From Sinorhizobium sp. A49 (GTDB taxonomy: Bacteria; Pseudomonadota; Alphaproteobacteria; Rhizobiales; Rhizobiaceae), in contig NZ_MUNW01000062.1 in NCBI RefSeq assembly GCF_002002725.1, forward strand, positions 62,001 through 126,000: DNA of 64,000 nucleotides. Direction: 5' to 3'. A model generated the notes under the pieces. That model was not told where the DNA came from. It saw only the letters and a list, made by a program, of their open reading frames with translations, and did no database searches. The translations under genes and the position numbers were made by a program. How positions within the stretch are numbered: the first letter of the stretch is position 1; each line of letters opens with the position of its first letter. This document shows positions 17,130 through 26,987 of the stretch, one piece after another.

Positions 17130-18683
17130 ATGAGAGACACGTCCCCCTTTTACATCACCACCGCGATTTCCTACCCGAACGGCAAGCCGCATATCGGCCA
17201 CGCCTATGAGCTGATCGCAACGGATGCAATGGCGCGCTATCAGCGCCTGGACGGACGAGATGTCTTTTTCCTGACGGGCACGGACGAACACGGTCAGAAA
17301 ATGCAGCAGACGGCGCGCCGGGAAGGCGTGACTCCGCAGGAGCTTGCCGATCGGAATTCCTTGGAGTTCCAGAAGATGGCAGTGCTACTGAACGCATCGA
17401 ACGATGATTTCATCCGCACCACCGAGAAGCGACACCACGAGGCGTCGCAGGACATCTGGGTCCGCATGGGCGAGGCGGGGGACCTCTACAAGGATTCCTA
17501 TGCCGGCTGGTACTCGGTGCGTGACGAAGCCTACTACCAGGAAAACGAGACAGAGTTGCGTGCCGATGGCGTGCGCTATGGTCCGCAGGGCACGCCGGTC
17601 GAATGGGTCGAGGAGCAGAGCTACTTCTTCAAACTGTCGGAGTACCAGGACAAACTCTTGAAGCACTACGAGGAGAACCCTGATTTCATCGGCCCGGCCG
17701 AGCGCCGCAACGAGGTGATCTCCTTCGTCAAATCAGGCCTCAAGGACCTGTCGGTTTCGCGCACCACCTTCGATTGGGGCATCAAGGTGCCGAACGATCC
17801 CGGCCATGTCATGTATGTCTGGGTAGACGCGCTCACCAACTACATCACCGCGACCGGTTACCTCGACAATCCGCAGGGACCGCGCGCCAAGTTCTGGCCA
17901 GCGAACATTCACATCATCGGCAAGGATATCATCCGCTTCCACGCGGTCTATTGGCCCGCTTTCCTGATGTCGGCCGGCCTGCCGCTGCCCAAGCGCGTCT
18001 TCGCGCACGGCTTCCTGCTCAACAAGGGCGAGAAGATGTCGAAGTCGCTCGGCAACGTCGTCGATCCCTTCAATCTCGTCGAGCATTTTGGCCTCGACCA
18101 GATCCGCTACTTTTTCCTGCGTGAAGTTTCCTTCGGTCAGGACGGAAGCTACAGCGAGGAGGGGATCGCAACCCGTATCAACTCCGACCTTGCCAATGGC
18201 ATCGGCAACCTCGCCAGCCGCTCGCTGTCGATGATCGTCAAGAACTGCGACGGCCAGATCCCGGTCTGCGGTGCGCTGACCGACGAAGACAAGGCGATGC
18301 TGGCTGCTGCCGACGCCCTGCATGAGATTACCCGCGACGAAATGGGCAAGCAGATGATCCACCGCGCACTGGCGGCGATCATCGCGGTCGTTTCGGAGAC
18401 TGATCGCTACTTCGCCGGCCAGGAGCCCTGGGCGCTGAAAAAGACCGATCCCGCGCGTATGGCAACTGTGCTTTACGTCACCGCAGAGGTCGTGCGCCAG
18501 ATCGCCATCCTCTTGCAGCCGTTCATGCCGGAATCCTCCGGAAAACTACTCGACCTCGTAGCGGCCCCAGCCGACAAGCGTGACTTTGCGACATTGGGCG
18601 AGGCAGGACGCCTGGTTTCCGGAACGCCGCTCGAAGCGCCGAAGCCGGTCTTCCCGCGTTACGTCGCGCCGGAAGCCCAATAA
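17130..18683 (+). CDS. metG: Methionyl-tRNA synthetase
   Basis: Class I aminoacyl-tRNA synthetase that charges tRNA-Met. The 517-residue protein starts [18 protein letters not shown] and has the HIGH-type motif [10 protein letters not shown] (about 17-26) and KMSKS in [10 protein letters not shown] (about 305). It lacks the long C-terminal dimerisation domain of the E. coli enzyme (677 residues), as is usual in Alphaproteobacteria. A TTG four codons upstream is possible, but ATG at 17130 fits best. It is followed by tatD after 12 bp, an operon seen in many bacteria. Confidence 0.97.
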   Translation: MRDTSPFYITTAISYPNGKPHIGHAYELIATDAMARYQRLDGRDVFFLTGTDEHGQKMQQTARREGVTPQELADRNSLEFQKMAVLLNASNDDFIRTTEKRHHEASQDIWVRMGEAGDLYKDSYAGWYSVRDEAYYQENETELRADGVRYGPQGTPVEWVEEQSYFFKLSEYQDKLLKHYEENPDFIGPAERRNEVISFVKSGLKDLSVSRTTFDWGIKVPNDPGHVMYVWVDALTNYITATGYLDNPQGPRAKFWPANIHIIGKDIIRFHAVYWPAFLMSAGLPLPKRVFAHGFLLNKGEKMSKSLGNVVDPFNLVEHFGLDQIRYFFLREVSFGQDGSYSEEGIATRINSDLANGIGNLASRSLSMIVKNCDGQIPVCGALTDEDKAMLAAADALHEITRDEMGKQMIHRALAAIIAVVSETDRYFAGQEPWALKKTDPARMATVLYVTAEVVRQIAILLQPFMPESSGKLLDLVAAPADKRDFATLGEAGRLVSGTPLEAPKPVFPRYVAPEAQ

Positions 18684-18695
18684 GGCACGATCAGC

Positions 18696-19475
18696 ATGCT
18701 TATCGATACCCATTGCCATCTGGATTTCCCTGACTTCGAGGCCGAGCGCGACGCCATCATCGAGCGCGCGCGTGCGGCCGGCGTCGGCCAGATGATCACG
18801 ATCTCCACCCGCGTGAAGCGCTTCGACACGATCCTGGCGATCGCCGAGGCTTATCCGAACGTCTTCTGTTCCGTCGGTACGCATCCGCACAATGCGGATG
18901 AGGAGCTCGATATCACGATGGACGATCTGATCCGGCTTTCGGCGCACCCTAAGGTGGTGGCGATCGGCGAGGCGGGTCTCGACTACTTCTACGACAACGC
19001 ACCGCGCGACGCGCAGGTTGAAGGTCTGCGCCGGCACATAGCGGCGGCGCGCGAAACCGGCCTGCCGCTCGTCATCCACAGCCGCTCGGCCGACGACGAC
19101 ATGGCGGCGATCCTGACCGAGGAGATGGGGAAGGGCGCCTTCCCTTTCCTTCTGCATTGCTTCTCGTCGGGGCCGGATCTGGCCCGCATCGGCGTCGAAC
19201 TCGGTGGCTACGTCTCTTTCTCGGGCATTCTGACCTTCCCGAAATCGGAGGAATTGCGCGGGATTGCCAAGACCGTTCCGCATGATCGCATGATCGTCGA
19301 GACCGATGCGCCGTATCTTGCGCCCAAGCCGTTTCGCGGCAAGCGCAACGAGCCCGCCTATGTGGCGCACACGGCTGACGTCCTGGGCGAAACGATCGGC
19401 GTAACCAAGGACGAGATTGCAGCGATTACCACGGAAAACGCGTTCCGCATCTTCTCCAAGATGCCGAGGCTCTGA
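18696..19475 (+). CDS. tatD: TatD-family metal-dependent hydrolase
   Basis: Amidohydrolase-fold protein of the YcfH/TatD family; members act as 3'-5' exonucleases or tRNA-editing deacylases. The 259-residue protein begins MLIDTHCHLDF with the H-x-H metal site, followed by the catalytic Glu in IGEAGLDYF, VIHSR, LHCFSSGPD and ETDAPYLAPKPFRGKRNEP, all family hallmarks. It lies 12 bp after metG and overlaps in operon with the MBL hydrolase that starts 2 bp past its stop. Confidence 0.94.
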   Translation: MLIDTHCHLDFPDFEAERDAIIERARAAGVGQMITISTRVKRFDTILAIAEAYPNVFCSVGTHPHNADEELDITMDDLIRLSAHPKVVAIGEAGLDYFYDNAPRDAQVEGLRRHIAAARETGLPLVIHSRSADDDMAAILTEEMGKGAFPFLLHCFSSGPDLARIGVELGGYVSFSGILTFPKSEELRGIAKTVPHDRMIVETDAPYLAPKPFRGKRNEPAYVAHTADVLGETIGVTKDEIAAITTENAFRIFSKMPRL

Positions 19476-19476
19476 C

Positions 19477-20313
19477 GTGGCATTCAGGCGCGCTTTCACC
19501 ATTCTCGGCTGCGGGTCGTCGCCTGGTGTGCCGCGCATCACCGGTGATTGGGGTGCCTGCGACCCTGAAAACCCGAAGAACCGTCGCATGCGTGCGGCCT
19601 TGCTGGTGGAGCAGATCGCGCCGGATGGCGGCAAGACGACAGTGGTCATCGATACCGGTCCTGACTTTCGTGCTCAGATGGTGGCGGCAAATGTCCGTCA
19701 CATCGATGCCGTGCTCTACACACATGCCCATGCGGATCATCTTCATGGTATCGACGACCTGCGCGGCTTTGTCATTGAAAACAAGAAGCGCGTGCCGATC
19801 TGGGCCGATGCCTTTACGATGGGCAGGGTCCGCGAAGGCTTTCGCTACTGCCTGGAATCGCCACCGGGAAGCGGTTATCCGCCGATCGTCGATGCACACA
19901 TTATCACCGACGACCTTTCACCGGTCGTCATTTCAGGCGCCGGCGGGCCGATCGCATTCCAGCCGTTGATGCAGTTTCACGGCAACATTCATTCGCTGGG
20001 ATTTCGCGTCGGCGACTTTGCCTATTGCAGCGACGTCAGCGATTTTCCGCCGGAAACGATCGGCAGGTTGGCCGATCTGGACCTTCTGGTGCTCGATACG
20101 CTGCAATACAAGTTCCATCCGAGCCACCTGTCGCTGGTGCAGTCGCTCGGCTGGATCGAGCGGCTTCGCCCGAAGCGTGCCGTTCTGACACATATGCATG
20201 TGCCGCTCGATTACGACACCGTCCAGGGCGAAACGCCTGACCATGTCGAGCCGGCATATGACTTGATGCGACTCGAGTTTGAGGTCGACGTCACGGTACT
20301 CGGCGACGCCTGA
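19477..20313 (+). CDS. MBL-fold metallo-hydrolase (PhnP-like phosphodiesterase family)
   Basis: 278-residue metallo-beta-lactamase-fold enzyme with GTG start right behind tatD. It shows LGCGSSPGVPR at the N-terminus, the metal-binding TGPDFR and THAHADHLHGIDDLRG (H-x-H-x-D-H), further ligands in YCSDVSDF and a final His in LTHMHVPLDY. This set matches PhnP-type cyclic phosphodiesterases and related RNase Z-like hydrolases, though here there is no phn operon. The third place in the metG-tatD-MBL cluster is common in Rhizobiales. The substrate is not known. Confidence 0.87.
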   Translation: MAFRRAFTILGCGSSPGVPRITGDWGACDPENPKNRRMRAALLVEQIAPDGGKTTVVIDTGPDFRAQMVAANVRHIDAVLYTHAHADHLHGIDDLRGFVIENKKRVPIWADAFTMGRVREGFRYCLESPPGSGYPPIVDAHIITDDLSPVVISGAGGPIAFQPLMQFHGNIHSLGFRVGDFAYCSDVSDFPPETIGRLADLDLLVLDTLQYKFHPSHLSLVQSLGWIERLRPKRAVLTHMHVPLDYDTVQGETPDHVEPAYDLMRLEFEVDVTVLGDA

Positions 20314-20347
20314 ATTTTGTTGTGTTTGAAATTACTAATATATCGAC

Positions 20348-21304
20348 TTACTTCGAAAAATAGGGCGCCAGGTTCTTGCGAATGCGCTCTAAGACGGTGC
20401 CGCCCGACAGGTTTGGCACGAATGTCCTGCCGGTGATCTTTTCATAGGCTTCGATGTAGACGGCCGATGTCTGCTCGACCAGTTCCTGCGGGATTGCCGG
20501 GACGGGATCCTTGTAGGGGTCGCAGCGCTCGGTTACCCACGCGCGTACGAAGTCCTTGTCGAAGCTTTTCGGGCGTTCGCCGGCTTCAAAGCTCTGCTGA
20601 TAGCTGTCGGCGATCCAGTACCGGCTGCTGTCGGGCGTGTGGATCTCGTCGGCGAGGATGATGGTGCCATCCTTGTCGGTGCCGAATTCATACTTTGTGT
20701 CGACCAGGATGAGGCCGCGCTCGGCGGCACGCGCCTGGCCGCGGGCAAACAGCGAGAGTGCGTAGCTCCACACGGTATCGAGTTGCTCTCTCGTCAGCAG
20801 GCCTTGCTCGAGAATCTCGTCTGTTGAAAGCGGCTCGTCATGGCCGCCGTCGAAAGCCTTGCTGGTCGGCGTTATGATCGCCTGCGGAAGTTTTTGATTG
20901 TCGCGCAGACCATCAGGCAGACGGATGCCGTACATGTCACGTTCGCCGTTGCGGTACTTCGTCAGGATCGAGGTGCTGGTGGTTCCAGCGAGATAACCGC
21001 GCACGACGATTTCGACTGGCAGGATATCGAGCCGCTTGCCGATGACAACATTCGGGTCGGGATAGCTGAGCACATGGTTCGGGCAGATGTCTGCAGTTTC
21101 CTCGAACCAGTAGCGTGCCGTCTGCGTCAGCACATGGCCCTTGTGCGGAATGGAGGTCAGGATGATGTCGAAGGCGCTGAGCCGGTCTGTCGCGATGATG
21201 ATGCGTTCACCACCGGGAAGATCATAGTTTTCACGCACCTTGCCATTGTAGCGGTTTGGCAGTTCCGGAATGAAAGCATCTGAAAGAACGCGCAATTCGC
21301 TCAT
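20348..21304 (-). CDS. purC: Phosphoribosylaminoimidazole-succinocarboxamide synthase (SAICAR synthetase)
   Basis: Joins aspartate to CAIR in de novo purine synthesis. The 318-residue form has [10 protein letters not shown] at the N-terminus, [18 protein letters not shown] (PurC signature), LVDTKYEFG and [11 protein letters not shown]. It is longer than the ~240-residue bacterial PurC and resembles the long type; rhizobia often carry a second, short purC beside purS/purQ elsewhere. It stands as a single gene, convergent with the MBL hydrolase (34 bp apart). Confidence 0.95.
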   Translation of the reverse strand: MSELRVLSDAFIPELPNRYNGKVRENYDLPGGERIIIATDRLSAFDIILTSIPHKGHVLTQTARYWFEETADICPNHVLSYPDPNVVIGKRLDILPVEIVVRGYLAGTTSTSILTKYRNGERDMYGIRLPDGLRDNQKLPQAIITPTSKAFDGGHDEPLSTDEILEQGLLTREQLDTVWSYALSLFARGQARAAERGLILVDTKYEFGTDKDGTIILADEIHTPDSSRYWIADSYQQSFEAGERPKSFDKDFVRAWVTERCDPYKDPVPAIPQELVEQTSAVYIEAYEKITGRTFVPNLSGGTVLERIRKNLAPYFSK

Positions 21305-21526
21305 CGCATAGGGCCTTGCAAAACGAGGTTTCGTGGTGAACGACTAACCAGTCGGCAACGGCTGGGTCAAGCCAAGAGTGGGTGCAATATGCCCGGAAAC
21401 CAGCATTTGGGCCTATCTTGGAGTTCCATAATCTATCTTACGCGATCTTTCTGTAGCCGGTGGTACATTCTATTTCCAAGTGCGACATGCCAATGATTTC
21501 AATGGCTTCCCCTTAGAGATTTTGGT

Positions 21527-21721
21527 ATGCCCCGACGCTATTCGCAGCTGAATCTGGCCGATCGACGCCGCCTCTTCCATTTTGTCGAGCGGAAACTGCC
21601 GATCAAAGAAATGGCGAGCGAACTCGGGCGTCATCGCTCGACGATTTTCCGAGAACTTAGCCGCAAGGCAACCGGCCGGCCGTCGAACAGGCAGCCATCG
21701 GTTACGTTCGCTTGCGAATGA
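21527..21721 (+). pseudogene. IS30-family transposase remnant (N-terminal fragment)
   Basis: 64 codons starting MPRRYSQLNLADRRRLFHFV and containing MASELGRHRSTIFREL, the IS30-type N-terminal helix-turn-helix that binds the element ends. The frame stops soon after, and I find no DDE catalytic domain downstream, so the gene is truncated and not functional as a transposase. No terminal inverted repeats were seen. Confidence 0.72.
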
Positions 21722-21997
21722 CAAACCGGTTGATTTCGGAATGTCCGGCCGGCAGCGGCATCGACCGTGAATGCCGGAGAATGCCGGAGCCTTCTCTCAA
21801 GGCTCAGTGACGAATATCACCAAGTTATGATGTTTAAAGTCGTTTGTATGAAAGTATCGACTAATGTGTTGAATAGGCGTGATGTTGGAACTCGGGAATT
21901 AAAGGCAAATGCATTTAGCGGCCGTCCGCACCATTTCCAGAAGCCCAAAATGTCCTATGCTTTCTGAGGTCGGCAGAAAACGTCTGGGTGGATATCG

Positions 21998-22423
21998 ATG
22001 ATGATCAGGACATTTGCCATTGCTCTCGGTGTCGCAGCGCAACTGGCAGGTGTGAGCCTGTGTTGGGCCGACGAACCCGTCGATACAGCGCGCTCGATCA
22101 TCCAGGATCAGATCGCAGCCTTCCTGAATGACGATGCGGATGCCGCCTACTCCTTTGCATCACCGGCAATACGCGGCAAGTTCCCTGACAAGACCGTGTT
22201 TTTCGATATGGTCAGGCGCGGTTACCAGCCGGTCTATCGACCGGGCAATTTTGCCTTTGGCCGCTCCAAGGTGGTGGGCGACCAGGTCATCCAGGAGGTG
22301 TTGATCTCGGCACCCGATGGCAAGGACTGGACGGCGGTCTACCAGCTGATGAAGCAGCCCGACGGGAGTTACAAGATCAATGGCGTGATGATGCTTCAGG
22401 CAGCGCCAGGGCCGGAGATTTAA
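21998..22423 (+). CDS. DUF4864-domain secreted protein
   Basis: 141-residue exported protein. The signal peptide is MMIRTFAIALGVAAQLAGVS and ends near CWA. The mature part contains ARSIIQDQIAAFLNDDADAAYSFASPAIRGKF and YKINGVMM, the pattern of the NTF2-like DUF4864 family of periplasmic proteins with no known role. It is convergent with tgt (13 bp apart). The start may be either of two adjacent ATGs. Confidence 0.83.
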   Translation: MMIRTFAIALGVAAQLAGVSLCWADEPVDTARSIIQDQIAAFLNDDADAAYSFASPAIRGKFPDKTVFFDMVRRGYQPVYRPGNFAFGRSKVVGDQVIQEVLISAPDGKDWTAVYQLMKQPDGSYKINGVMMLQAAPGPEI

Positions 22424-22436
22424 ACTGTTCTGTGCC

Positions 22437-23567
22437 TCAAAGAGGCGCCAGATCCCCTCGCCGCCAGGTTTCCTGGGTCTCGGCCATGAAGTCGGCAAAG
22501 CGGCCCTCTTCGATCGCCAGGCGAATGCCCGCCATCAGTTCCTGATAATAGGCCAGATTGTTCCAGCTGAGCAGCATGCCACCGAGCGATTCGTTCGAGC
22601 GGATCAGGTGATGCAGATAGGCGCGCGAATAGTCGCGCGTCGCCGGGCAAGACGATTGCTCGTCCAGCGGCCGCATGTCCTCGGCGTGGCGTGCGTTGCG
22701 CAGGTTGATGCGGCCATGGCGGGTAAATGCCAGGCCGTGGCGTCCGGAGCGGGTGGGCATGACGCAGTCGAACATGTCGATGCCATGGGCAACCGATCTC
22801 AGTATATCGTCCGGCGTGCCGACGCCCATGAGATAACGCGGCTTTTCCACCGGCAGCTCGGGGCATGTGATGTCGAGCATTCTCAGCATCACCTCCTGCG
22901 GTTCGCCGACCGCAAGCCCGCCGACGGCATAACCCTTGAGATCAAGCCCCTTAAGGGCTTCGGCCGAGCGCACGCGCAATGCAGGAATGTCGCCGCCTTG
23001 AACAATGCCGAACATCGCCTTGCCTGGCTGGTCGCCGAAGGCGACCTTGCAGCGTTCCGCCCAGCGCAGCGACATTTCCATCGCGCGCTCGATTTCCTTG
23101 GGTTCTGCCGGCAATGCCACGCATTCGTCGAGCTGCATCTGGATATCGCTGTCGAGCAACCCTTGAATCTCAATGGAGCGTTCCGGCGACATGTGGTAGA
23201 GCGCGCCGTCGACGTGGCTCTTGAAAGTGACGCCCTGCTCGTCGAGTTTGCGCAGGCCGGCGAGCGACATCACCTGGAAACCGCCACTGTCGGTGAGGAT
23301 CGGGCCCTGCCAACGGATGAGGTCGTGCAGGCCACCAAGCCGCGCCACGCGTTCGGCGCCCGGCCGCAGCATCAGGTGATAGGTGTTGCCGAGGATGATG
23401 TCGGCGCCCAGATCCTTGACCTGGTCGAGATACATCGCCTTGACCGTGCCGACGGTGCCAACCGGCATGAAGGCCGGCGTGCGGATCGTGCCGCGCGGCA
23501 TGGAAACCTCGCCGCGGCGCGCCTTGCCGTCGGTTGCGTGCAGCTTGAACTCGAAGGTTTCGGTCAT
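22437..23567 (-). CDS. tgt: Queuine tRNA-ribosyltransferase
   Basis: Exchanges guanine-34 of GUN-anticodon tRNAs for preQ1. The 376-residue enzyme has the general-acid Asp in [12 protein letters not shown] (about 91-102), the nucleophile Asp in MFDCVMPTR (about 264-272) and [11 protein letters not shown]. The zinc site is unusual: the canonical C-x-C-x2-C preceding YSRAYLHHL reads S-S-C-P-A-T, so only one Cys of three remains, with the downstream His kept. The queA stop abuts the tgt start, giving the queA-tgt operon for queuosine. Confidence 0.95.
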   Translation of the reverse strand: MTETFEFKLHATDGKARRGEVSMPRGTIRTPAFMPVGTVGTVKAMYLDQVKDLGADIILGNTYHLMLRPGAERVARLGGLHDLIRWQGPILTDSGGFQVMSLAGLRKLDEQGVTFKSHVDGALYHMSPERSIEIQGLLDSDIQMQLDECVALPAEPKEIERAMEMSLRWAERCKVAFGDQPGKAMFGIVQGGDIPALRVRSAEALKGLDLKGYAVGGLAVGEPQEVMLRMLDITCPELPVEKPRYLMGVGTPDDILRSVAHGIDMFDCVMPTRSGRHGLAFTRHGRINLRNARHAEDMRPLDEQSSCPATRDYSRAYLHHLIRSNESLGGMLLSWNNLAYYQELMAGIRLAIEEGRFADFMAETQETWRRGDLAPL

Positions 23568-24650
23568 CTAGTCTTTCCGGAAAAGCAGGCTGGAATCGCC
23601 ATAGGAATAGAAGCGGTAGCCGGTCTCGATCGCATGGGCATAGGCCGCGCGCATCGTCTCCAGCCCGCAGAAGGCCGAAACCAGCATGAACAGCGTCGAT
23701 TTCGGCAGGTGGAAATTGGTCATCAGCATGTCGACAGCGCGGAAGCGGTAGCCGGGCGTGATGAAGATACCTGTCGGCCCCGACCAGGGATGGATCGTGC
23801 CGTTTTCGTCGGCAGCACTTTCGATCAGCCGCAGCGACGTCGTGCCGACGCAGACGATCCGGCCGCCCCTCGCCTTGACGGCATTGAGGCGCGAGGCAGT
23901 TTCAGCGTCGACATGGCCGATCTCCTGATGCATCACGTGATCATCGGTATCGTCTGCCTTGACGGGTAGGAATGTCCCTGCTCCGACATGCAGGGTCACG
24001 AAATGGCGCTCGATGCCGAGGTCGTTCAGCTTGGAAAACAGCCGATCTGTGAAATGCAGGCCGGCTGTCGGCGCAGCAACGGCGCCCTCTTCCCGGGCGT
24101 AGACCGTCTGGTAGTCGGTGCGGTCCTGGGCATCCTCGGCGCGTTTAGAGGCGATGTAAGGTGGCAGCGGAATATGCCCGGTCGCCATGATTGCTTCGTC
24201 GAGCAGCGGCCCTGAGAGATCGAAGCGCAGCGTCACCTCGCCGGCGTCGCCCTTTTCCTCGACGGTCGCGTCGAGTGTGCCGAGCATGCAGCTGTTGCCG
24301 CCATGGCCAAAGGCGACGCGGTCGCCAACCTTGAGACGGCGCGCCGGCCGGGCAAAGGCCTTCCAGCGGTCGGGAGCGACCCGCATGTGCAGGGTCAGCG
24401 AAACCGGCGTGGTGATCTCCTCGCTGCGTCGGCGAATGCCTTCGAGCTGCGCCGGGATGACCTTGGTGTCGTTGAACACCAACGCGTCGCCGGGACGCAG
24501 GAAGGAAGGCAGTTCAAGGACGCCGTGATCCGTCAGGCGTTGCGGCGCCTTTGGGTCGACGACGAGCATGCGGGCGCTGTCGCGCGGGTTGACGGGCCGC
24601 AGCGCAATCGAGGTTTCCGGAAGGTCGAAGTCGAACAGGTCTACGCGCAT
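23568..24650 (-). CDS. queA: S-adenosylmethionine:tRNA ribosyltransferase-isomerase
   Basis: Second-to-last step of queuosine synthesis: transfers the ribosyl group of SAM to preQ1-tRNA to form epoxyqueuosine. The 360-residue protein begins [20 protein letters not shown] and has [35 protein letters not shown] and [13 protein letters not shown], all QueA hallmarks. The ATG at 24650 gives the standard N-terminus; an in-frame ATG at 24719 lies within the upstream terminator. It is directly followed by tgt. Confidence 0.96.
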   Translation of the reverse strand: MRVDLFDFDLPETSIALRPVNPRDSARMLVVDPKAPQRLTDHGVLELPSFLRPGDALVFNDTKVIPAQLEGIRRRSEEITTPVSLTLHMRVAPDRWKAFARPARRLKVGDRVAFGHGGNSCMLGTLDATVEEKGDAGEVTLRFDLSGPLLDEAIMATGHIPLPPYIASKRAEDAQDRTDYQTVYAREEGAVAAPTAGLHFTDRLFSKLNDLGIERHFVTLHVGAGTFLPVKADDTDDHVMHQEIGHVDAETASRLNAVKARGGRIVCVGTTSLRLIESAADENGTIHPWSGPTGIFITPGYRFRAVDMLMTNFHLPKSTLFMLVSAFCGLETMRAAYAHAIETGYRFYSYGDSSLLFRKD

Positions 24651-24672
24651 GATCGTTTCTGAAAAAAATGAA

Positions 24673-24713
24673 AAACCCGCCCCGGGGCCATCAGGCGCGA
24701 CCGGGACGGGTTT
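24673..24713 (-). terminator. Terminator of the ppiA-ppiB unit
   Basis: 13-bp inverted repeat AAACCCGCCCCGG / CCGGGACGGGTTT with one mismatch and a 15-nt loop, followed on the minus strand by TTTTTCATTTTTTT. It lies 16 bp after the ppiB stop and upstream of queA. Confidence 0.85.
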
Positions 24714-24728
24714 GTGCATTAGCGCAAA

Positions 24729-25238
24729 TCAGGCGTCGGCGGCAACCCGCATGGACACGATGGTATCGGGATCACGCACCGGCTCGCCGCGCTTGATCTT
24801 GTCGATGTTGTCCATGCCCTCGATGACCTGGCCCCAGACGGAGTACTGCTTGTTCAGCCACGGTGCATCCGTGAAGCAGATGAAGAACTGCGAATTGGCC
24901 GAGTTCGGCGCCTGGCTGCGAGCCATCGAGCAGGTGCCGCGGATATGGCTGACACTCGAGAACTCGGCGTTCAGGTCCGGCTTGGACGAGCCGCCCATGC
25001 CGGCGCGCGACGGGTTGAAGTGCTCACCGCCGGTCTTGCCGTACTGGACATCGCCGGTCTGTGCCATGAAGTCCTCGATCACGCGGTGAAACACCACGCC
25101 GTCATAGGCGCCTTCGCGTGCCAGTTCCTTGATACGGGCGACATGACCCGGAGCCACATCAGGCTTAAGTTCGATGACGACCTTGCCCTTGGTGGTCTCC
25201 ATGATGATCGTGTTTTCCGGATCTTTGATCTCGGCCAT
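24729..25238 (-). CDS. ppiB: Cytoplasmic cyclophilin-type peptidyl-prolyl isomerase
   Basis: Catalyses cis-trans isomerisation of prolyl bonds in protein folding. 169 residues with no signal peptide; contains FHRVIEDFMAQTGD, GGEHF, RGTCSMARSQAPNSANSQFFICF and VWGQVIEGM, the cyclophilin catalytic core. The N-terminus MAEIKDPENTIIMETTKG is typical of rhizobial PpiB. It lies 22 bp after ppiA on the same strand and shares a terminator at 24673-24713. Confidence 0.95.
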   Translation of the reverse strand: MAEIKDPENTIIMETTKGKVVIELKPDVAPGHVARIKELAREGAYDGVVFHRVIEDFMAQTGDVQYGKTGGEHFNPSRAGMGGSSKPDLNAEFSSVSHIRGTCSMARSQAPNSANSQFFICFTDAPWLNKQYSVWGQVIEGMDNIDKIKRGEPVRDPDTIVSMRVAADA

Positions 25239-25260
25239 GGGTTTTCTCCTTCTGTTGACT

Positions 25261-25833
25261 TTACTTGCCGACCTTGACGCTGATCATGCGGTCGGGATCG
25301 GTGACGGAGCCGTTATTGGCGTCGTCGCCGAGTTTGATCTTGTCGACGTTCTCCATGCCGGAGACGACCTTGCCGACGACCGTGTATTGGCCGTTGAGGA
25401 AGTCGCCCGGGGCAAACATGATGAAGAACTGCGAATTGGCGCTGTTGGGGTCCTGCGAACGGGCCATGCCGACCGTGCCGCGCTCGAACGGGACGTCGGA
25501 GAATTCGGCCGGCAGGTCCGGCTTGGAAGAACCACCCGTGCCAGCCGCCTGAGGCTGGAAGCCCTCTTCCATATCGCCATACTGCACGTCGCCGGTCTGG
25601 GCCATGAAGCCCTTGATCACGCGGTGGAAGGCGACGTTGTTGTATTCGCCGGCCGTTGCCAGCGCCTTGATCTGTTCGACATGCTTCGGCGCGATATCCG
25701 GACGAAGCTCGACGACGACAGGGCCATCCTTCAGCGTGATCGTGAGGAAGTTATCGGCCGACTGCGCAAATGCGGTTCCCGCAAAGGAAGCAAGCGTGAG
25801 GGCACCGGCGAAAGCGAGGTGGATGATTTTCAT
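25261..25833 (-). CDS. ppiA: Periplasmic cyclophilin-type peptidyl-prolyl isomerase
   Basis: Exported cyclophilin of 190 residues. Signal peptide MKIIHLAFAGALTLASFAGT with cleavage after AFA. The core reads FHRVIKGFMAQTGDVQYGD, GTVGMARSQDPNSANSQFFIMF and VVGKVVSGM, close to the neighbouring PpiB, which indicates an old tandem duplication followed by a change in targeting. It is co-transcribed with ppiB and follows coaD by 36 bp. Confidence 0.95.
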   Translation of the reverse strand: MKIIHLAFAGALTLASFAGTAFAQSADNFLTITLKDGPVVVELRPDIAPKHVEQIKALATAGEYNNVAFHRVIKGFMAQTGDVQYGDMEEGFQPQAAGTGGSSKPDLPAEFSDVPFERGTVGMARSQDPNSANSQFFIMFAPGDFLNGQYTVVGKVVSGMENVDKIKLGDDANNGSVTDPDRMISVKVGK

Positions 25834-25869
25834 GGTTTCTCCCTGAGTGGTGAATGGAGTGTGGCGGCT

Positions 25870-26364
25870 CTAGGCCTTGCGTTTGGCCTGCAGCGCCGCG
25901 TGGACCGCCTTGGGCACGAACGCGCTGACGTCACCGCCCATGGCCGCGATCTGGCGGACCAATGTGGCCGTAATAGGCCGCGATGCGGTGCCCGCCGGCA
26001 GAAACAGGGTCTGAACATCAGGCGCCATTTGCCGATTCATGCCCGCCATCTGCATCTCGTAGTCGAGGTCAGTGCCGTCGCGCAGACCACGCACAAGCAG
26101 CTTTGCGCCGCTTTGCCGCGCGGCGTCGACCACGAGGTTGTCGAAGGAGACGACGTCGATGTCTGCAGCGCGCTCGGGCAGAAATTCGAGCAGCGACTCG
26201 CGAATAAGGTCCGCGCGCTGGTCGAACGAAAAGAGCGGTGCCTTGCCCGGATGGATACCGATCGCCACGATGACTTTGCGCGCCACGTTCAGCGCCTGAA
26301 CAAGTACGTCGAGATGCCCGTTCGTCATCGGATCGAAAGAGCCGGGGTAGAATGCCGTCGTCAT
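25870..26364 (-). CDS. coaD: Phosphopantetheine adenylyltransferase
   Basis: Fourth step of coenzyme A synthesis: joins 4'-phosphopantetheine and ATP to dephospho-CoA. The 164-residue protein begins [20 protein letters not shown], containing the T/HxGH nucleotidyl-transfer motif, and has [19 protein letters not shown] and a SSxxVR-like TATLVRQIA. The ATG at 26364 is chosen because the fold starts there; an in-frame start upstream has no motif support. It heads a minus-strand group coaD-ppiA-ppiB-queA-tgt. Confidence 0.96.
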   Translation of the reverse strand: MTTAFYPGSFDPMTNGHLDVLVQALNVARKVIVAIGIHPGKAPLFSFDQRADLIRESLLEFLPERAADIDVVSFDNLVVDAARQSGAKLLVRGLRDGTDLDYEMQMAGMNRQMAPDVQTLFLPAGTASRPITATLVRQIAAMGGDVSAFVPKAVHAALQAKRKA

Positions 26365-26581
26365 CGCACCTGTTTCCGTTTGGTGAAGCCTTTTGTCACG
26401 GACGGCGACGGATCGCAAGAGTTGTGCAGGAGAGCAAGCCTGTTCCCTGGGAAACAGCGGCGCCAAAGAAATGAATGCTAGATGAATGCCATGTTCAAGA
26501 CCGTTTCACATCGCAGACTGTAATGTGAAGCAAGAAAGAACGGAACCTTTTTGAAGATACTGCCGTTTAGGACCTGAAAGG

Positions 26582-26713
26582 ATGACGGCTATGGGACTTG
26601 CTCTGTTTTCGATGACGATGTTTTTCGCAATGATCTTTGCGACGATACATGCACTCCGGGACGAATCCCGTGAGCAGCGCGACCGCTCAGGCAACCGTAA
26701 GATCTTCGGCTAA
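26582..26713 (+). CDS. 43-residue single-pass membrane protein (first of a tandem pair)
   Basis: MTAMGLALFSMTMFFAMIFA forms one hydrophobic helix, followed by a charged tail rich in Arg, Asp and Glu (RDESREQRDRSG) and ending KIFG. AAAGG lies just before the ATG at 26582; ATG at 26591 is an alternative. A second protein of the same design begins 13 bp after its stop. Too short to search by eye for family members. Coding is supported by the pairing and by the terminator downstream. Confidence 0.5.
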   Translation: MTAMGLALFSMTMFFAMIFATIHALRDESREQRDRSGNRKIFG

Positions 26714-26725
26714 AGGTAAAATGTC

Positions 26726-26854
26726 ATGGCGACAGTCTTCATGACCGCCGCGGCGGTAATCAGTTTCGTCTTTCTCGTCGACTTTGCCCGCACGATACGC
26801 GACCTCCAGCGCGATCGACTGGGCTCCAATGAGACAGGCGGCTTCAACGTTTAG
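26726..26854 (+). CDS. 42-residue single-pass membrane protein (second of a tandem pair)
   Basis: MATVFMTAAAVISFVFLVDF is a hydrophobic helix, then a charged tail (ARTIRDLQRDRLGSN) like that of the preceding protein. Both have an N-out or N-in helix with a short polar C-terminus, so they may be paralogues or partners in one complex. AAAGGT precedes the ATG at 26726. The transcript would end at the terminator at 26929-26970. Confidence 0.5.
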   Translation: MATVFMTAAAVISFVFLVDFARTIRDLQRDRLGSNETGGFNV

Positions 26855-26928
26855 TAATCTGCAGAAACTTTCCTCCAGAAGTTTCGAAATAAGTGCCCGC
26901 CATTCTTCCCCTGAAGCGGTCGCTTTCT

Positions 26929-26970
26929 AAAGCCGGACGGCATCCCCTGCCCGTCCGGCTTTTTCTTTTT
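26929..26970 (+). terminator. Rho-independent terminator after the tandem membrane proteins
   Basis: AAAGCCGGACGG pairs with CCGTCCGGCTTT around a 10-nt loop (CATCCCCTGC), followed by TTTTCTTTTT on the plus strand. It may also serve norM, which is convergent and ends at 26988. Confidence 0.88.
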
Positions 26971-26987
26971 CCGGAAGCTGTCGCTGC

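Noticed and set aside
21767-21967. 66-codon frame after the IS30 fragment
   Set aside because: No motif and weak start; probably non-coding.
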